A DNA stretch of 64,000 nt from an uncultured Clostridia bacterium (GCA_947625375.1 CANQOC010000004.1:52971-116970); one strand, 5' to 3'; positions 50,568 to 59,009 are shown, counted from the first letter of the stretch. The notes: generated by a model from the sequence alone, not told the origin. Made by a program: numbers and translations.

Positions 50568-50885
50568 ATGGATATTCAGTTGAAGCGCGGACTGCTGGAC
50601 GTTTGCGTGCTTGCGGCAATCAAGGACGAGGACTCCTACGGCTACCGGATAATCAAGGACATGAAGCCGTATCTGGAGCTGTCCGAATCGACTTTATATA
50701 CCATTCTGAAGCGCCTTGAGACGGCGGGAATGCTGACCGTCCGCAGCGTTGAGCACGACGGGCGGCTCAGGAAATATTACCATATCACCGGCGCGGGTCT
50801 TCGGCGCATTGAAGAATTCAAGGAGGATTGGAAGGAGATTCTTTCCATCTATCGCTTTGTGGTCAAGGAGGAAGAAAATGAATAG
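50568..50885 (+). CDS. PadR-family transcriptional regulator
   Basis: A 105-residue winged-helix repressor of the PadR family: LLDVCVLAAIKDEDSYGYRIIKDMK followed by SESTLYTILKRLETAGML, wing YHITGAGLRRIEEF. It usually autorepresses its own operon and releases on membrane stress or drug. Its stop overlaps the HAAS-domain gene start by 8 bases. Confidence 0.95.
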   Translation: MDIQLKRGLLDVCVLAAIKDEDSYGYRIIKDMKPYLELSESTLYTILKRLETAGMLTVRSVEHDGRLRKYYHITGAGLRRIEEFKEDWKEILSIYRFVVKEEENE

Positions 50886-51480
50886 ACAGGAATTTTTGAC
50901 GCAGCTCCGGCGGGGGCTGCACGGACTGCCGCAGGAGGACATCGACGAGCGGCTGACCTTTTACAGAGAGATGATTGACGACCGCGTCGAGGAGGGGTTG
51001 TCGGAGGACGAGGCGGTCGCCGAAATCGGAGACGTCGGGGAAATTGTCTCGCAGATTCTGGCGGACACCCCGCTCACAAAACTCGTGAAGGAAAAAATCA
51101 AGCCGAAAAGTCCGGTTAAGCCGTGGGCCGTCGTACTTATGATACTCGGATTCCCGCTGTGGTTCCCGATTCTGGCCGCCGTTGCCGTGATTATTTTGTC
51201 GGCGTATATCGTCGTCTGGTCGGTGATAATTTCGCTCTGGGCGGTCTTTGCTTCGGTCATAGCCTCGGCGCTCGGCGGAGTTTTTTCGGCGGCATATTTT
51301 GCGCTGAGCGGCAAAGTCGTTTCGTCCTTGGCGGTGCTCGCGGTCTCGCTTATATGCGCCGGACTGGCGATACTTGCGTTTTTTGTATGCTTTGCCGTGA
51401 CAAAGGGCGTAATCCGGCTGACTAAAAAGGCCGCTATCGGAATTAAACATATGATAGTCGGAAAGGAGACATCGAGATGA
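50878..51480 (+). CDS. HAAS/DUF1700 domain membrane protein
   Basis: A 200-residue protein with an N-terminal HAAS domain (about 1-70: FLTQLRRGLHGLPQEDIDERLTFYREMIDDRVEEGLSEDEAV) and several hydrophobic segments (about 86-125, 133-155, 162-185). The family acts with PadR regulators and DUF4097 proteins in Bacillota as an envelope-stress module. Overlaps at both ends (8 and 4 bases) show tight translational coupling. Confidence 0.92.
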   Translation: MNRQEFLTQLRRGLHGLPQEDIDERLTFYREMIDDRVEEGLSEDEAVAEIGDVGEIVSQILADTPLTKLVKEKIKPKSPVKPWAVVLMILGFPLWFPILAAVAVIILSAYIVVWSVIISLWAVFASVIASALGGVFSAAYFALSGKVVSSLAVLAVSLICAGLAILAFFVCFAVTKGVIRLTKKAAIGIKHMIVGKETSR

Positions 51481-52499
51481 ATAATACAACAAAAAATTGG
51501 CTCATTGCCGCTTTGGCGCTTATTCTTGCGGGAGTGATTCTGTTTGCCGCGGCTCTGGCGCTCTGCGGCTTTGACATAAAAAAGCTCGGGACGGTGGATT
51601 ATGTCGAAACGACATACGAGCCGAGCGGAAATTTTGAAAATATTTCGGTAAAAGTGTTCACGACAGACATCAAGCTCATGCCCTCGGAGGACGGAAAATG
51701 CAGGATTGTCTGCTATGAGGACGAGAGGGTCAGGCACACCGCTGAGGTCACGGACGGCGCCCTTGTCATCGACACCGAGGACACGCGCAGATGGTTCGGC
51801 TTTATTTCGCTGTCCTTTACAAAACCGACGATGACGGTATATCTGCCGCAAAACGAGTACGGATTTTTGGACATCAGCACCGACACAGGCGCCGTTGACA
51901 TTCCGAAGGATTTTGCCTTTGAGAGCATTAAAATCGACGGTCAGACGGGCATGGTGAGCTGCTCGGCGAGCACCGAGGGAGCGGTCGACATCAGGCTTGA
52001 CACCGGCGCGATATCGCTGAGCGGCGTCACAGCCGGGAGCATGAGGCTCAGGACTGCCACAGGCAGCATAAAACTGAGCGGCGGAACCGTCGCCGAGGGC
52101 ATCGACATTTCGGCGGACACCGGGGCGATGAAGCTCGAAAATATCACCTGCGGCGACCTTCGCGCCGAGGCAGACACCGGGTTGGTGAAGCTCGGCAACG
52201 TCAGCTGCGCCGGCCTTCACGCAGAGACGGACACCGGGCACATCGAGCTTGAAAACGTCGTCGGCAGCGGAATATTCGAGCTTATAAGCGACACCGGAGA
52301 TATCGACCTCAACGGCTGCGACGCCGCCGAGCTTTACATCGAGACCGACACCGGCAGCATCAGCGGCGAGCTCCTGACCGACAAGATTTTCTTTGCAGAG
52401 TCGGACACGGGGCATGTAAGCGTGCCGAAGACCATGACCGGCGGCAGGTGCGAAATTAAGACGGACACCGGGAGCGTTGAGGTGAGGGTGAGGGAGTAG
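51477..52499 (+). CDS. DUF4097 beta-helix repeat protein
   Basis: A 340-residue protein with an N-terminal membrane helix (about 8-30) and an extracytoplasmic right-handed beta-helix built of repeated units of about 19-21 residues, each ending in DTG (about nine, e.g. LDTGAISL, ADTGAMKL, TDTGHIEL, TDTGSISG). This is the DUF4097 type. The regular repeats give a long surface for binding. It is last in the PadR operon, and probably works in the envelope as the module's output or sensor. Function unproven. Confidence 0.9.
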   Translation: MNNTTKNWLIAALALILAGVILFAAALALCGFDIKKLGTVDYVETTYEPSGNFENISVKVFTTDIKLMPSEDGKCRIVCYEDERVRHTAEVTDGALVIDTEDTRRWFGFISLSFTKPTMTVYLPQNEYGFLDISTDTGAVDIPKDFAFESIKIDGQTGMVSCSASTEGAVDIRLDTGAISLSGVTAGSMRLRTATGSIKLSGGTVAEGIDISADTGAMKLENITCGDLRAEADTGLVKLGNVSCAGLHAETDTGHIELENVVGSGIFELISDTGDIDLNGCDAAELYIETDTGSISGELLTDKIFFAESDTGHVSVPKTMTGGRCEIKTDTGSVEVRVRE

Positions 52500-52720
52500 A
52501 TGCGGACGAAGCGGACACATCAGAGGACAGAAATTAGAGGTCGGAAGGCAGAAGTTAGAGGATAGAAGGGCAATGGAAAGACGGGTAAAGTGGAGACAAA
52601 GAGGCTCGGTACGGCTCTATAAAAGGAATTCGCTTCGCTCATTCTATCTTTAGACTCCTACCCCCTTCCCCCTCCCACATGGGAGGGGGAGCGCATCGCT
52701 TCGGCTTCAGCTCCTATGAG

Positions 52721-52826
52721 GGCGCCAGCCCGCGCGCTTCGCGCGCGAACGAAAGAGCAGTAAAACTCCCTTCGGAGTTTTACTGCTGCTTTTGTTCCGA
52801 CCGCCGTCGGCGGTCGCGGCTGCGCC
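52721..52826. repeat. Cloverleaf repeat, copy E
   Basis: Outer stem GGCGC-c-AGCC/GGCTGCGCC with one bulged C. Side arms CGCGCGC-ttc-GCGCGCG (52731-52747) and CGACCGCC-gtc-GGCGGTCG (52798-52816). The central hairpin AGCAGTAAAACTCC/GGAGTTTTACTGCT (14 bp, loop CTTC) differs from other copies by paired changes. Confidence 0.88.
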
Positions 52827-53051
52827 CGAGGCAGCACAGCGCCGCACTGCCTCGTAAAAGGAATTCGCTGCGCTCATGCTATCTAAATCACCCCTTCCCG
52901 ACCCTCCCCTCAAGGGGAGGGGGTTCTGCGTCGCTAAAGTTTGGAAAGCCGCCTGACGGCGGGGGAAATTTGCTGTAGCGTCATGCCTTACTATATGTCA
53001 GCTTTTACAGCGGACGCTAAACGCATCATTTTTGATGTTTTCCCGTTTTTT

Positions 53052-53178
53052 CCTTCCACACCCCCTGCCCCCTCTCCCTCAGTGAGAGAGAGGGGGTTCC
53101 ACCCCACACCCGGCCGTTCACGTTCGTGAACGGCGCGACCACTCCCCTCGAGGGGAGTGGTACTTGGCAAGGAGGACA
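53052..53178. repeat. Long shared repeat segment, copy 2
   Basis: Nearly identical to 5627-5755, with the same three hairpins. After it the two copies diverge at the CACTTGCG/CACTTTCG boundary. Confidence 0.8.
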
Positions 53179-53404
53179 CTTTCGCAGGTATATTAAAGCA
53201 TGAGCGCGACATCATACCTTGCTATAAGGAATTCGCTGTGCTCATGCTATCTTTAGTCTCCCACCCCCTACCCCCTCCCACATGGGAGGGGGTTCCGCAT
53301 CGCTAAGGCTTCAGCTCCTATGAGGGCGCCAACCCGCGCGCCAGCCTGCGCCCGGCGGCAGCACGGCGCCGCCCTGCCAAAATCATGCATCAAGCCTCGG
53401 CCTA

Positions 53405-54343
53405 TCATCTCTCCGCGTACTCTCTCGGCGAGGCTTGGTAGTACGCGCGGAAGGCGCGGTAGAAGTTGCTCGGGTCGTTATAGCCGACCATCGCGGCGAC
53501 CTCCTCGACCGAGAGGCCGGTGCCCTTTAGGAGCGCGAGGGCGCGGTCCATGCGCTGTTCAAGGAGGATTTCCGAAAAGGTCCTCCCCGTCTTTTGGCGG
53601 AGCAGAGCCGAAATGTAGTTCGGGTGGTATGAAAAGCGGGCGGCGGTCATTCCGAGGGTGACCCTGTCGGTGTGCTCGCCGATGTACCGGATAATCCTGT
53701 CGGCGAGCGAATCCCCCTCCGCCGCTTCGGCGGTGCTTCGGTATGCCCGCGCAACCTGCATCAGAAGAGAGAGGGTCATCGGCTTAAGCACCGCCTGTGT
53801 GTCCTCTTTTTTGTCGGCATATTCGAGCACCATCAGCTCCAAAAGCTTCCGCACCGGGTGTTCGGCGTCGAAGGTCAGGTGAATCATGTTCTCGGAAAAG
53901 CGGTCGTTCTGCGGGTCAAGGAAGAAATGGAACATTGCGCTGTCGACGGCGAGAGCGGAGAGATATTCCCGGAAAAACGCGTCCTTCTGAATCAGCACGC
54001 CGATTATAACGATGTCCCTGTCCGACTCGCCGCGAATCGCGTAGCCGCTGAACGGCTGTCCGATATAACAGTCGTTTTCCTTTATCGTCACAAGGTTGTC
54101 CGACCTCGCGCTGAGCGCACGGTAGTCGTTCCGATACGCGAAATTCAGAAAGAAGAAGTCCTGTCGGTGGAACACCTCGCCGACGCTCTTTGCCTTAAGG
54201 ACACAGACCATCACGTCATCGGCGCTGTCCCCCGGCCAGTAGGACATGATTTCGTCCGAGTCGCGTATGCTCTCGGGCACAAACGCCCAATTCAGCCTCG
54301 GGAAGTCCTCCCCGAGCTTTTCGATTGCCTCGTCCAAGGTCAT
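53405..54343 (-). CDS. AraC-family transcriptional regulator
   Basis: A 312-residue regulator. The N-terminal 200 residues are a beta-rich sensor region (AraC ligand-binding type, FFFLNFAYRNDYRALS and ENDCYIGQPFSGYAI). The C-terminus carries two helix-turn-helix motifs (about 205-310: VTLGMTAARFSYHPNYISALLRQKTG and SVEEVAAMVGYNDPSNFYRAFRAYY). The ATG at 54343 follows GGGGGAT; an upstream ATG lacks a site. It is divergent from a MATE gene and probably controls it, mirroring the pair at 36516-38972. Confidence 0.9.
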   Translation of the reverse strand: MTLDEAIEKLGEDFPRLNWAFVPESIRDSDEIMSYWPGDSADDVMVCVLKAKSVGEVFHRQDFFFLNFAYRNDYRALSARSDNLVTIKENDCYIGQPFSGYAIRGESDRDIVIIGVLIQKDAFFREYLSALAVDSAMFHFFLDPQNDRFSENMIHLTFDAEHPVRKLLELMVLEYADKKEDTQAVLKPMTLSLLMQVARAYRSTAEAAEGDSLADRIIRYIGEHTDRVTLGMTAARFSYHPNYISALLRQKTGRTFSEILLEQRMDRALALLKGTGLSVEEVAAMVGYNDPSNFYRAFRAYYQASPREYAER

Positions 54344-54365
54344 AAATAATCCCCCTATTTTCGGT

Positions 54366-54394
54366 AATATATCACAAATCTTAAAAAATGTCAC
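54366..54394 (-). promoter_or_regulatory. Promoter of AraC regulator
   Basis: GTGACA, a 17-base spacer and TATATT on the minus strand. No convincing promoter for the divergent MATE gene, consistent with activator control. Confidence 0.6.
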
Positions 54395-54473
54395 TACTAT
54401 ACTTAAGATTTACCGCTGAAAATTTTTCTTTGAAGATGTATTTTACAGACAGAAACCTTGAAAGGAGATTTTT

Positions 54474-55856
54474 ATGAACCGCACAGCTTCAAAAATCACC
54501 GATATGACCGAGGGCAATCCGGTGCGAATCATTCTCGCTTTCGCGCTCCCGCTCTTTATCGGAAACATCTTCCAACAGATATACAGCCTTGCCGACACGA
54601 TGATTGCCGGGCACTTTCTCGGCGACGGCGCAATCGCGGCAATCGGCGCGACAAGCGTCCTCTATTCGCTCCTGATGAACCTCGCTTGGGGATTGAATAA
54701 CGGCTACTGCATTATCCTCTCCCGGATTTTCGGCAGCGGCGACAAGGCCGGCTTCAGAAGCGCCGCGGCGGCGATGATAAAGCTCAACGTCGGAATCGGG
54801 ACAATCCTTACGGCGGCGTCGCTGATGTTCCTAAAGCCGATGATGAGGCTTCTTTTAACGCCGGACGAGGTCTTTGAGCAGTCATATCTTTACATAGCAA
54901 TCATTCTCGGCGGAATGTTGACGACAATCGCATATAACGGCTGCGCGGGATTCCTTCGGGCAATCGGCAACAGCCGCACTCCGCTTTATTTCCTCATTCT
55001 TTCGAGCCTTTTAAACCTCGTTCTCGACGCGGTTTTCGTCATCTTCCTCAAGACCGGAATCGCCGGGACAGCGCTTGCGACGGTTATCGCACAGGCGGTA
55101 TCGGCGGCGCTCTGCGCGGGGTATATCCTTAAAAACTACAGGGAATATCTCCCGCAAAAGGCGGATTGGCGGGCGGAGCGCGAGCTATACGGCGAAATGT
55201 TCACGACCGGCTTCTCGATGGCGATGATGCAGTGCGTCTTCTCGCTCGGCTCGGTCATCATGCAGCGCTCAATCAACGCCCTCAGCACCGATATCATCAC
55301 CGCGCACACGACCTCGCGGCGGGTCTATGAGATGCTGATGATTCCGATGTCGACGGTGTCGAGCGCGACGAGCACATTTGTCGGACAGAATTACGGCGCG
55401 AAAAAGTATGACCGAATCGTCGAGGCGAACCGGAAGATGCTCTTGGCCGAGCTTTTGTGGTCGGTGTTCTCGGTCGCGGTATGCTGGACGCTCGGCGAGC
55501 CGCTTATCCGCCTCCTCACCGGCACCGGCAACGCCGAAATCGTCTCGAACGCGATGCTGAACCTCAGACTTAGCACGGCGTTTTTCTTCCCGCTCGGCGC
55601 TCTCTTTATCCTCCGCTATTCGATGCAGGCGATGGGCCATAAGATCCTGCCGGTTCTTTCGAGCACGATTGAGCTTGTCGTAAAAATCATCTCGGCGGCG
55701 GTACTTGTCCCGTCGGTCGGATACCTCGGCGTCGCAGTTACCGAGCCGGTCATCTGGTGCATCTGCGCGGCGTTTCTGGCGGTGTTCTATGTGACGGTCG
55801 GGCATCAGCGCGAAAGAAAGCCTTCATGCCGAAAAAACGCCGTCTGTGAGGCTTAG
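54474..55856 (+). CDS. MATE family efflux transporter (3 of 3)
   Basis: A 460-residue MATE transporter, about 12 hydrophobic segments; opening [37 protein letters not shown], second half [28 protein letters not shown]. The strong AAAGGAGA site sits before the ATG. It is divergent from an AraC regulator. Followed by a promoter and the solitary MazF gene. Substrate unknown. Confidence 0.94.
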   Translation: MNRTASKITDMTEGNPVRIILAFALPLFIGNIFQQIYSLADTMIAGHFLGDGAIAAIGATSVLYSLLMNLAWGLNNGYCIILSRIFGSGDKAGFRSAAAAMIKLNVGIGTILTAASLMFLKPMMRLLLTPDEVFEQSYLYIAIILGGMLTTIAYNGCAGFLRAIGNSRTPLYFLILSSLLNLVLDAVFVIFLKTGIAGTALATVIAQAVSAALCAGYILKNYREYLPQKADWRAERELYGEMFTTGFSMAMMQCVFSLGSVIMQRSINALSTDIITAHTTSRRVYEMLMIPMSTVSSATSTFVGQNYGAKKYDRIVEANRKMLLAELLWSVFSVAVCWTLGEPLIRLLTGTGNAEIVSNAMLNLRLSTAFFFPLGALFILRYSMQAMGHKILPVLSSTIELVVKIISAAVLVPSVGYLGVAVTEPVIWCICAAFLAVFYVTVGHQRERKPSCRKNAVCEA

Positions 55857-55867
55857 GATTTCACTCT

Positions 55868-55897
55868 TTGTCCGACCTTGCCCCTGCTGCATACAAT
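55868..55897 (+). promoter_or_regulatory. Promoter of solitary mazF
   Basis: TTGTCC, an 18-base spacer and TACAAT, 112 bases before the mazF start. Confidence 0.6.
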
Positions 55898-56008
55898 GTG
55901 ATGTGCGCTGTGCACGTCATGAAGACGGAACGGCTTTCGCTCCGTCCGTATAAAAATGAATTTCCTGTCAAAACTATCGTCAGAAACTTCAAAAGGAGAG
56001 TGAAATTC

Positions 56009-56353
56009 ATGGCAGCAGTTTACAGAGGCGAAATTTATTACGCCGATTTGAGTCCCGTGGTCGGCTCGGAACAGGGCGGCATCAGACCGGTACTTATCGT
56101 TCAGAACGACGTCGGGAACCGTCACAGTCCGACGGTTATCGCGGCGGCAATCACAAGCCGTCAGGAAAAGACCCGTCTTCCGACACACATTGAAATCGAC
56201 TCGCGGTCCTGCGGACTCGCAAAGGACAGCGTCGTCCTTCTTGAACAGATTCGCACCATCGACAAAAGGCGTCTCAAGGAAAAGATGGGCGCGCTCGACA
56301 GCTCGGCTATGGACAGGATTAACAACGCCCTGAGCATCAGCTTCGGGTTGTGA
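56009..56353 (+). CDS. MazF/PemK-family toxin-like endoribonuclease
   Basis: A 114-residue protein of the MazF/NdoA family, an mRNA-cleaving endoribonuclease fold: [47 protein letters not shown], and [19 protein letters not shown], matching Bacillus NdoA throughout, with the conserved arginine and threonine/serine of the active site. The ATG follows AAAGGAGAG. There is no MazE/NdoAI-like antitoxin gene upstream, where the gap of about 150 bases contains only a promoter. The antitoxin may be elsewhere or the protein may act alone. A terminator follows. Confidence 0.92.
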   Translation: MAAVYRGEIYYADLSPVVGSEQGGIRPVLIVQNDVGNRHSPTVIAAAITSRQEKTRLPTHIEIDSRSCGLAKDSVVLLEQIRTIDKRRLKEKMGALDSSAMDRINNALSISFGL

Positions 56354-56360
56354 CACACTA

Positions 56361-56396
56361 AAACCCCGACACGGATTATCCGGGTCGGGGCCTTTT
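56361..56396 (+). terminator. Terminator after mazF
   Basis: CCCCGAC...GTCGGGG followed by CCTTTTAG. Confidence 0.82.
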
Positions 56397-56397
56397 A

Positions 56398-56458
56398 GAA
56401 TACAGAAATGAGAGAATCAGAAGACAGATGATAGAAGTTAGAAGATAGAAGATAGAGA
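56398..56458. repeat. Degenerate 7-bp tract between mazF and yaaT
   Basis: Units such as TCAGAAG, ACAGATG, ATAGAAG, TTAGAAG and ATAGAAG, about eight in a row, filling the gap right up to the yaaT stop codon. Confidence 0.7.
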
Positions 56459-56459
56459 G

Positions 56460-57323
56460 TCAGTTTTTTTCGAGCTCTTTAAGGGCGTTGATTTCCTCGC
56501 GGCTGAGGCGCATGACCGAGTCCTTGATGACCTTGACCTGGTCGCGGGTGACGACGGTGTCGCCGCCGGTGGCGTCGAGCTTGACGTGCATCTTTCCGGA
56601 GATGAGGTTTACGTCGGTGACAGTGCCGCGCCCGGAGGGTGTCTCGACGATTGCGCCGAATTTCGGGGTGATTTTTAAAAGCTCTTCATAGCCGTCCTGC
56701 TCGTATTTCAGGCAGCACATCAGGCGGCCGCAGGCGCCGGAAATCTTTGTCGGATTGAGGGAGAGAGACTGTTCCTTCGCCATCTTGATGGAGACCGGCT
56801 GGAAGTCGCCGAGGAAGCTTGAACAGCAGAACTGCCGCCCGCAGATTCCGAGTCCGCCGAGCATTTTCGCCTCGTCGCGGACGCCGATTTGGCGCAGCTC
56901 GATTCTTGTGCGGTAGACGGCGGCAAGCTCCTTTACGAGCTCGCGGAAGTCGACGCGGTTTTCGGCGGTGAAGTAGAAGAGAAGCTTTGAGTTGTCGAAG
57001 GTACATTCGACGTCAATCAGGGACATTTTAAGTCCGAGACGCTCGATTTTTTCCTCGCAGACCTTGAAGGCCTCCTGTTCCTTGACGCGGTTTTTCTCGA
57101 TTTGCCTGAAGTCGTCGGGGGTGGCGATTCGGATTACTGTTTTGAGCGGCGCGACGATTTCCTCGTCGGGGACGCTTTTGTTTCCGAAGACCGTTTCGCC
57201 GCACTCGATTCCGCGGGCGGTCTCGACGATGACGCTGCTGCCGGGTTCGACGGTAAGGTCGCCCGGCGAGAAATAATAAACCTTTCCGACGCTCTTAAAG
57301 CGCACGCCGATTATTTCGGGCAT
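56460..57323 (-). CDS. ricT: PSP1-domain protein YaaT/RicT
   Basis: A 287-residue PSP1-domain protein. In Bacillus, RicT (YaaT) forms with RicA and RicF a complex that supports RNase Y-dependent mRNA processing and sporulation. Conserved iron-sulfur-type cysteines lie in CGRQFCC and CGRLMCC (about residues 165-200). The C-terminal 80 residues are charged. The gene is separated from holB by a 295-base multi-hairpin insertion, where other genomes have the genes close together. A weak ribosome-binding site precedes the ATG. Confidence 0.92.
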   Translation of the reverse strand: MPEIIGVRFKSVGKVYYFSPGDLTVEPGSSVIVETARGIECGETVFGNKSVPDEEIVAPLKTVIRIATPDDFRQIEKNRVKEQEAFKVCEEKIERLGLKMSLIDVECTFDNSKLLFYFTAENRVDFRELVKELAAVYRTRIELRQIGVRDEAKMLGGLGICGRQFCCSSFLGDFQPVSIKMAKEQSLSLNPTKISGACGRLMCCLKYEQDGYEELLKITPKFGAIVETPSGRGTVTDVNLISGKMHVKLDATGGDTVVTRDQVKVIKDSVMRLSREEINALKELEKN

Positions 57324-57618
57324 ATATATTTTCCTTTCCTTGGTTAATTATCTTTTCTTGACTGTTTTAGTGACAAAAAATAAAAGTTTTCGGTCAAGCC
57401 TTTTTTAAAAGGCTTGCAGGGGTCTCGGGGACAGAGTCCCCGAGCCGCGACCGCAGTCGCGGAACACTTGCGAAGCGAAAATCAGGAGGGTAGAAAAAAC
57501 AATCCGGTGGATTGTTTTTTCGTAGGGGACCCTATTAAGGGGTCCCCTGCTTGCCGAACGATGAGTGAGGCAAGTGAAATACAAGCCTGCCCCGTCATGC
57601 GACAGCATGACGGCACCT
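57324..57618. repeat. Multi-hairpin insertion between holB and ricT
   Basis: Contains six hairpins: AAGCCTTTT/AAAAGGCTT (57396-57415), CTCGGGGAC/GTCCCCGAG (57424-57444), CCGCGAC/GTCGCGG (57445-57462), AAAAAACAATCC/GGATTGTTTTTT (57494-57520), GGGGACCC/GGGTCCCC (57525-57547) and CGTCATGC/GCATGACG (57593-57612). Inverted ends GGCTTGCAGGGG (57411) and CCCCTGCTTGCC (57544-57555) delimit a 145-bp MITE-like unit. No gene. Confidence 0.75.
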
Positions 57619-58584
57619 TCATCCCCCGAAAATCCTCCCGCATAAATCGCTTATGCAGAGCGGCGCGGAGGCGTTCTGTGATATCCTTGTCCCGGCGGTA
57701 AAAATCGCGTCGGATATCCTTATCAACCCGCTCTGACGGTATTTTTTCGAGATTGCCTCGGCGGAGTCCTTCGCGAGAGAGGATAGTCCCGTGCCGAGCT
57801 TTATTGCGGCGGCGTCGCGGATTACGTCGCGGAGACCGTCGAGGACGTTCGCCAAAAGCTCTCTGTCCTTTTCGAGCGACGAAAGCTCTTTTAAAAGCGC
57901 GTATTCGTCTCCGGCGGCAATCGCCGACGAAGCGGCGCGGACCGAGTCGGCAAGCCGCCTTGCGTCGTCGGAATTTTGGGCGTATTCAAGGCATTTCCCG
58001 ATGTTCCCGCCGAAGAGTCCGACCGCATTTTCGGCGTCGCTTTGCGAAATTCCAGACTCTTTGAGCGCCGAGACGGCTTCGCTTTTCGAGGCCTCGCCGA
58101 TGTTGATGCTGACGGTTCGGGAGAGGATTGTCGGGAGAATTTTTTCGCGCGATTCGGCGGTCATGATGAACACAACGTGCGCCGGAGGCTCTTCGACGAT
58201 TTTCAGAAGGACATTCTGCGCCGCAGGGAGCGCCCGGTCGATGTTCGGGAGAAAATATATCTTCCGCTCGCCCTCGTTCGGAGAGACGCTTGCGTCCGAG
58301 ACAATCGGCCTTAAGTCGTCGGCGAGATAGTTCCCGCTTTTTCCGCTCGGCTCGACGGCGATAAAATCGGGGTGCGCCGAATTCGATATCATGCGGCAGG
58401 ACTTGCAGATGCCGCACGGGTCGCCGCTTCCGCGCTCACAGAGAATCTGTGCCGCCATGAATTTTCCGGCGGTCCTTTTTCCGACTCCGCGCTCGCCGCA
58501 GAGAAGATAGGCATGGGAAAGCCGGTCCCGCCGGATTGCGGAACGAATCAGCGAGACCGCGCCGTCTTTTGAATAAAGGGTCAT
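57619..58584 (-). CDS. holB: DNA polymerase III subunit delta-prime
   Basis: A 321-residue clamp-loader subunit. N-terminal AAA+ domain with P-loop-like G30-E-R-G-V-G-K-R-T, zinc cysteines C49, C57, C60 and C63, sensor region LPNIDRALPAAQNVLLKIVEEPP, and the SRT (serine-arginine-threonine) motif ILSRTVSI that stimulates neighbour ATP sites. It loads the sliding clamp in replication. The start overlaps the darA stop (ATGA), so translation is coupled. Only the Bacillota-type delta-prime is expected here. Confidence 0.93.
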   Translation of the reverse strand: MTLYSKDGAVSLIRSAIRRDRLSHAYLLCGERGVGKRTAGKFMAAQILCERGSGDPCGICKSCRMISNSAHPDFIAVEPSGKSGNYLADDLRPIVSDASVSPNEGERKIYFLPNIDRALPAAQNVLLKIVEEPPAHVVFIMTAESREKILPTILSRTVSINIGEASKSEAVSALKESGISQSDAENAVGLFGGNIGKCLEYAQNSDDARRLADSVRAASSAIAAGDEYALLKELSSLEKDRELLANVLDGLRDVIRDAAAIKLGTGLSSLAKDSAEAISKKYRQSGLIRISDAIFTAGTRISQNASAPLCISDLCGRIFGG

Positions 58585-58901
58585 CAGAACTTTTCAAACC
58601 GCTCGACGTCGGTCACAAAGACGGTCGCGCCGCCGACGTTTATTTCGACGGGGAACGTCGAAAAAGCGCCGCCGATGGCGGAGGAAGGAAGTATTTGTTT
58701 GCGGCGTTTGCAGTGTGAATGAATGAGCGCGATGGCGTCCTCGACCTTGTCGTCGTCAAGACAGATCAGCAGCGTTGTGTTCCCGGAGCGGAGAAAGCTT
58801 CCGGTGGACGAGAACCGCGTTGCCTGTATCTCCTTTGAGACCAAGGCGTCGGTTACGCCGCGCACGTCGTCGTCGTTGATTATTGCAAAAATCAGCTTCA
58901 T
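58584..58901 (-). CDS. darA: Cyclic-di-AMP receptor DarA (PII-like)
   Basis: A 105-residue PII-like protein matching Bacillus DarA/YaaQ, which binds c-di-AMP as a trimer. It begins KLIFAIINDDDVRGVTDALVSKEIQATRFSSTGSFLRSGNTTLLIC, with the ligand-binding TRFSSTGSFLRSGN loop and a C-terminal DVERFEKF. It is first in the darA-holB-ricT transcription unit. The ligand role is established in Bacillus; partners are not known here. Confidence 0.94.
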   Translation of the reverse strand: MKLIFAIINDDDVRGVTDALVSKEIQATRFSSTGSFLRSGNTTLLICLDDDKVEDAIALIHSHCKRRKQILPSSAIGGAFSTFPVEINVGGATVFVTDVERFEKF

Positions 58902-58941
58902 ATTCCTTCTCCTTTCGTGAGTGGCATATACTTACAAACTA

Positions 58942-58970
58942 ATATTACCATACTTTTTCAAAAATTGCAA
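58942..58970 (-). promoter_or_regulatory. Promoter of darA-holB-ricT
   Basis: TTGCAA, a 17-base spacer and TAATAT on the minus strand, 41 bases before darA. Confidence 0.85.
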
Positions 58971-59009
58971 GATAAAAGTTGGAAATATTGACGGAAAGCC
59001 GCGCGGCGG

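Larger units (their letters stand above)
52500..53404. repeat. Gene-free repeat island 4
   Basis: About 0.9 kb without a gene. A 7-bp tract (about 52505-52575), R1 boxes near 52624, 52859 and 53228 with palindromes CCCTCCCACATGGGAGGG (52672, 53274) and CCCTCCCCTCAAGGGGAGGG (52902), cloverleaf copy E (52721-52826), a GCCGCCTGACGGCGG hairpin (52950), and the long shared segment 53052-53178. Near 53330 a degenerate scrap of the cloverleaf outer arms (GGGCGCC, CGCGCGCC, CTGCGCCC) lacks the central hairpin. Confidence 0.78.

Noticed and set aside
57396..57415. Terminator for ricT
   Set aside because: The palindrome lies upstream of ricT relative to transcription, so it can only be leader or attenuator, not its 3' terminator.
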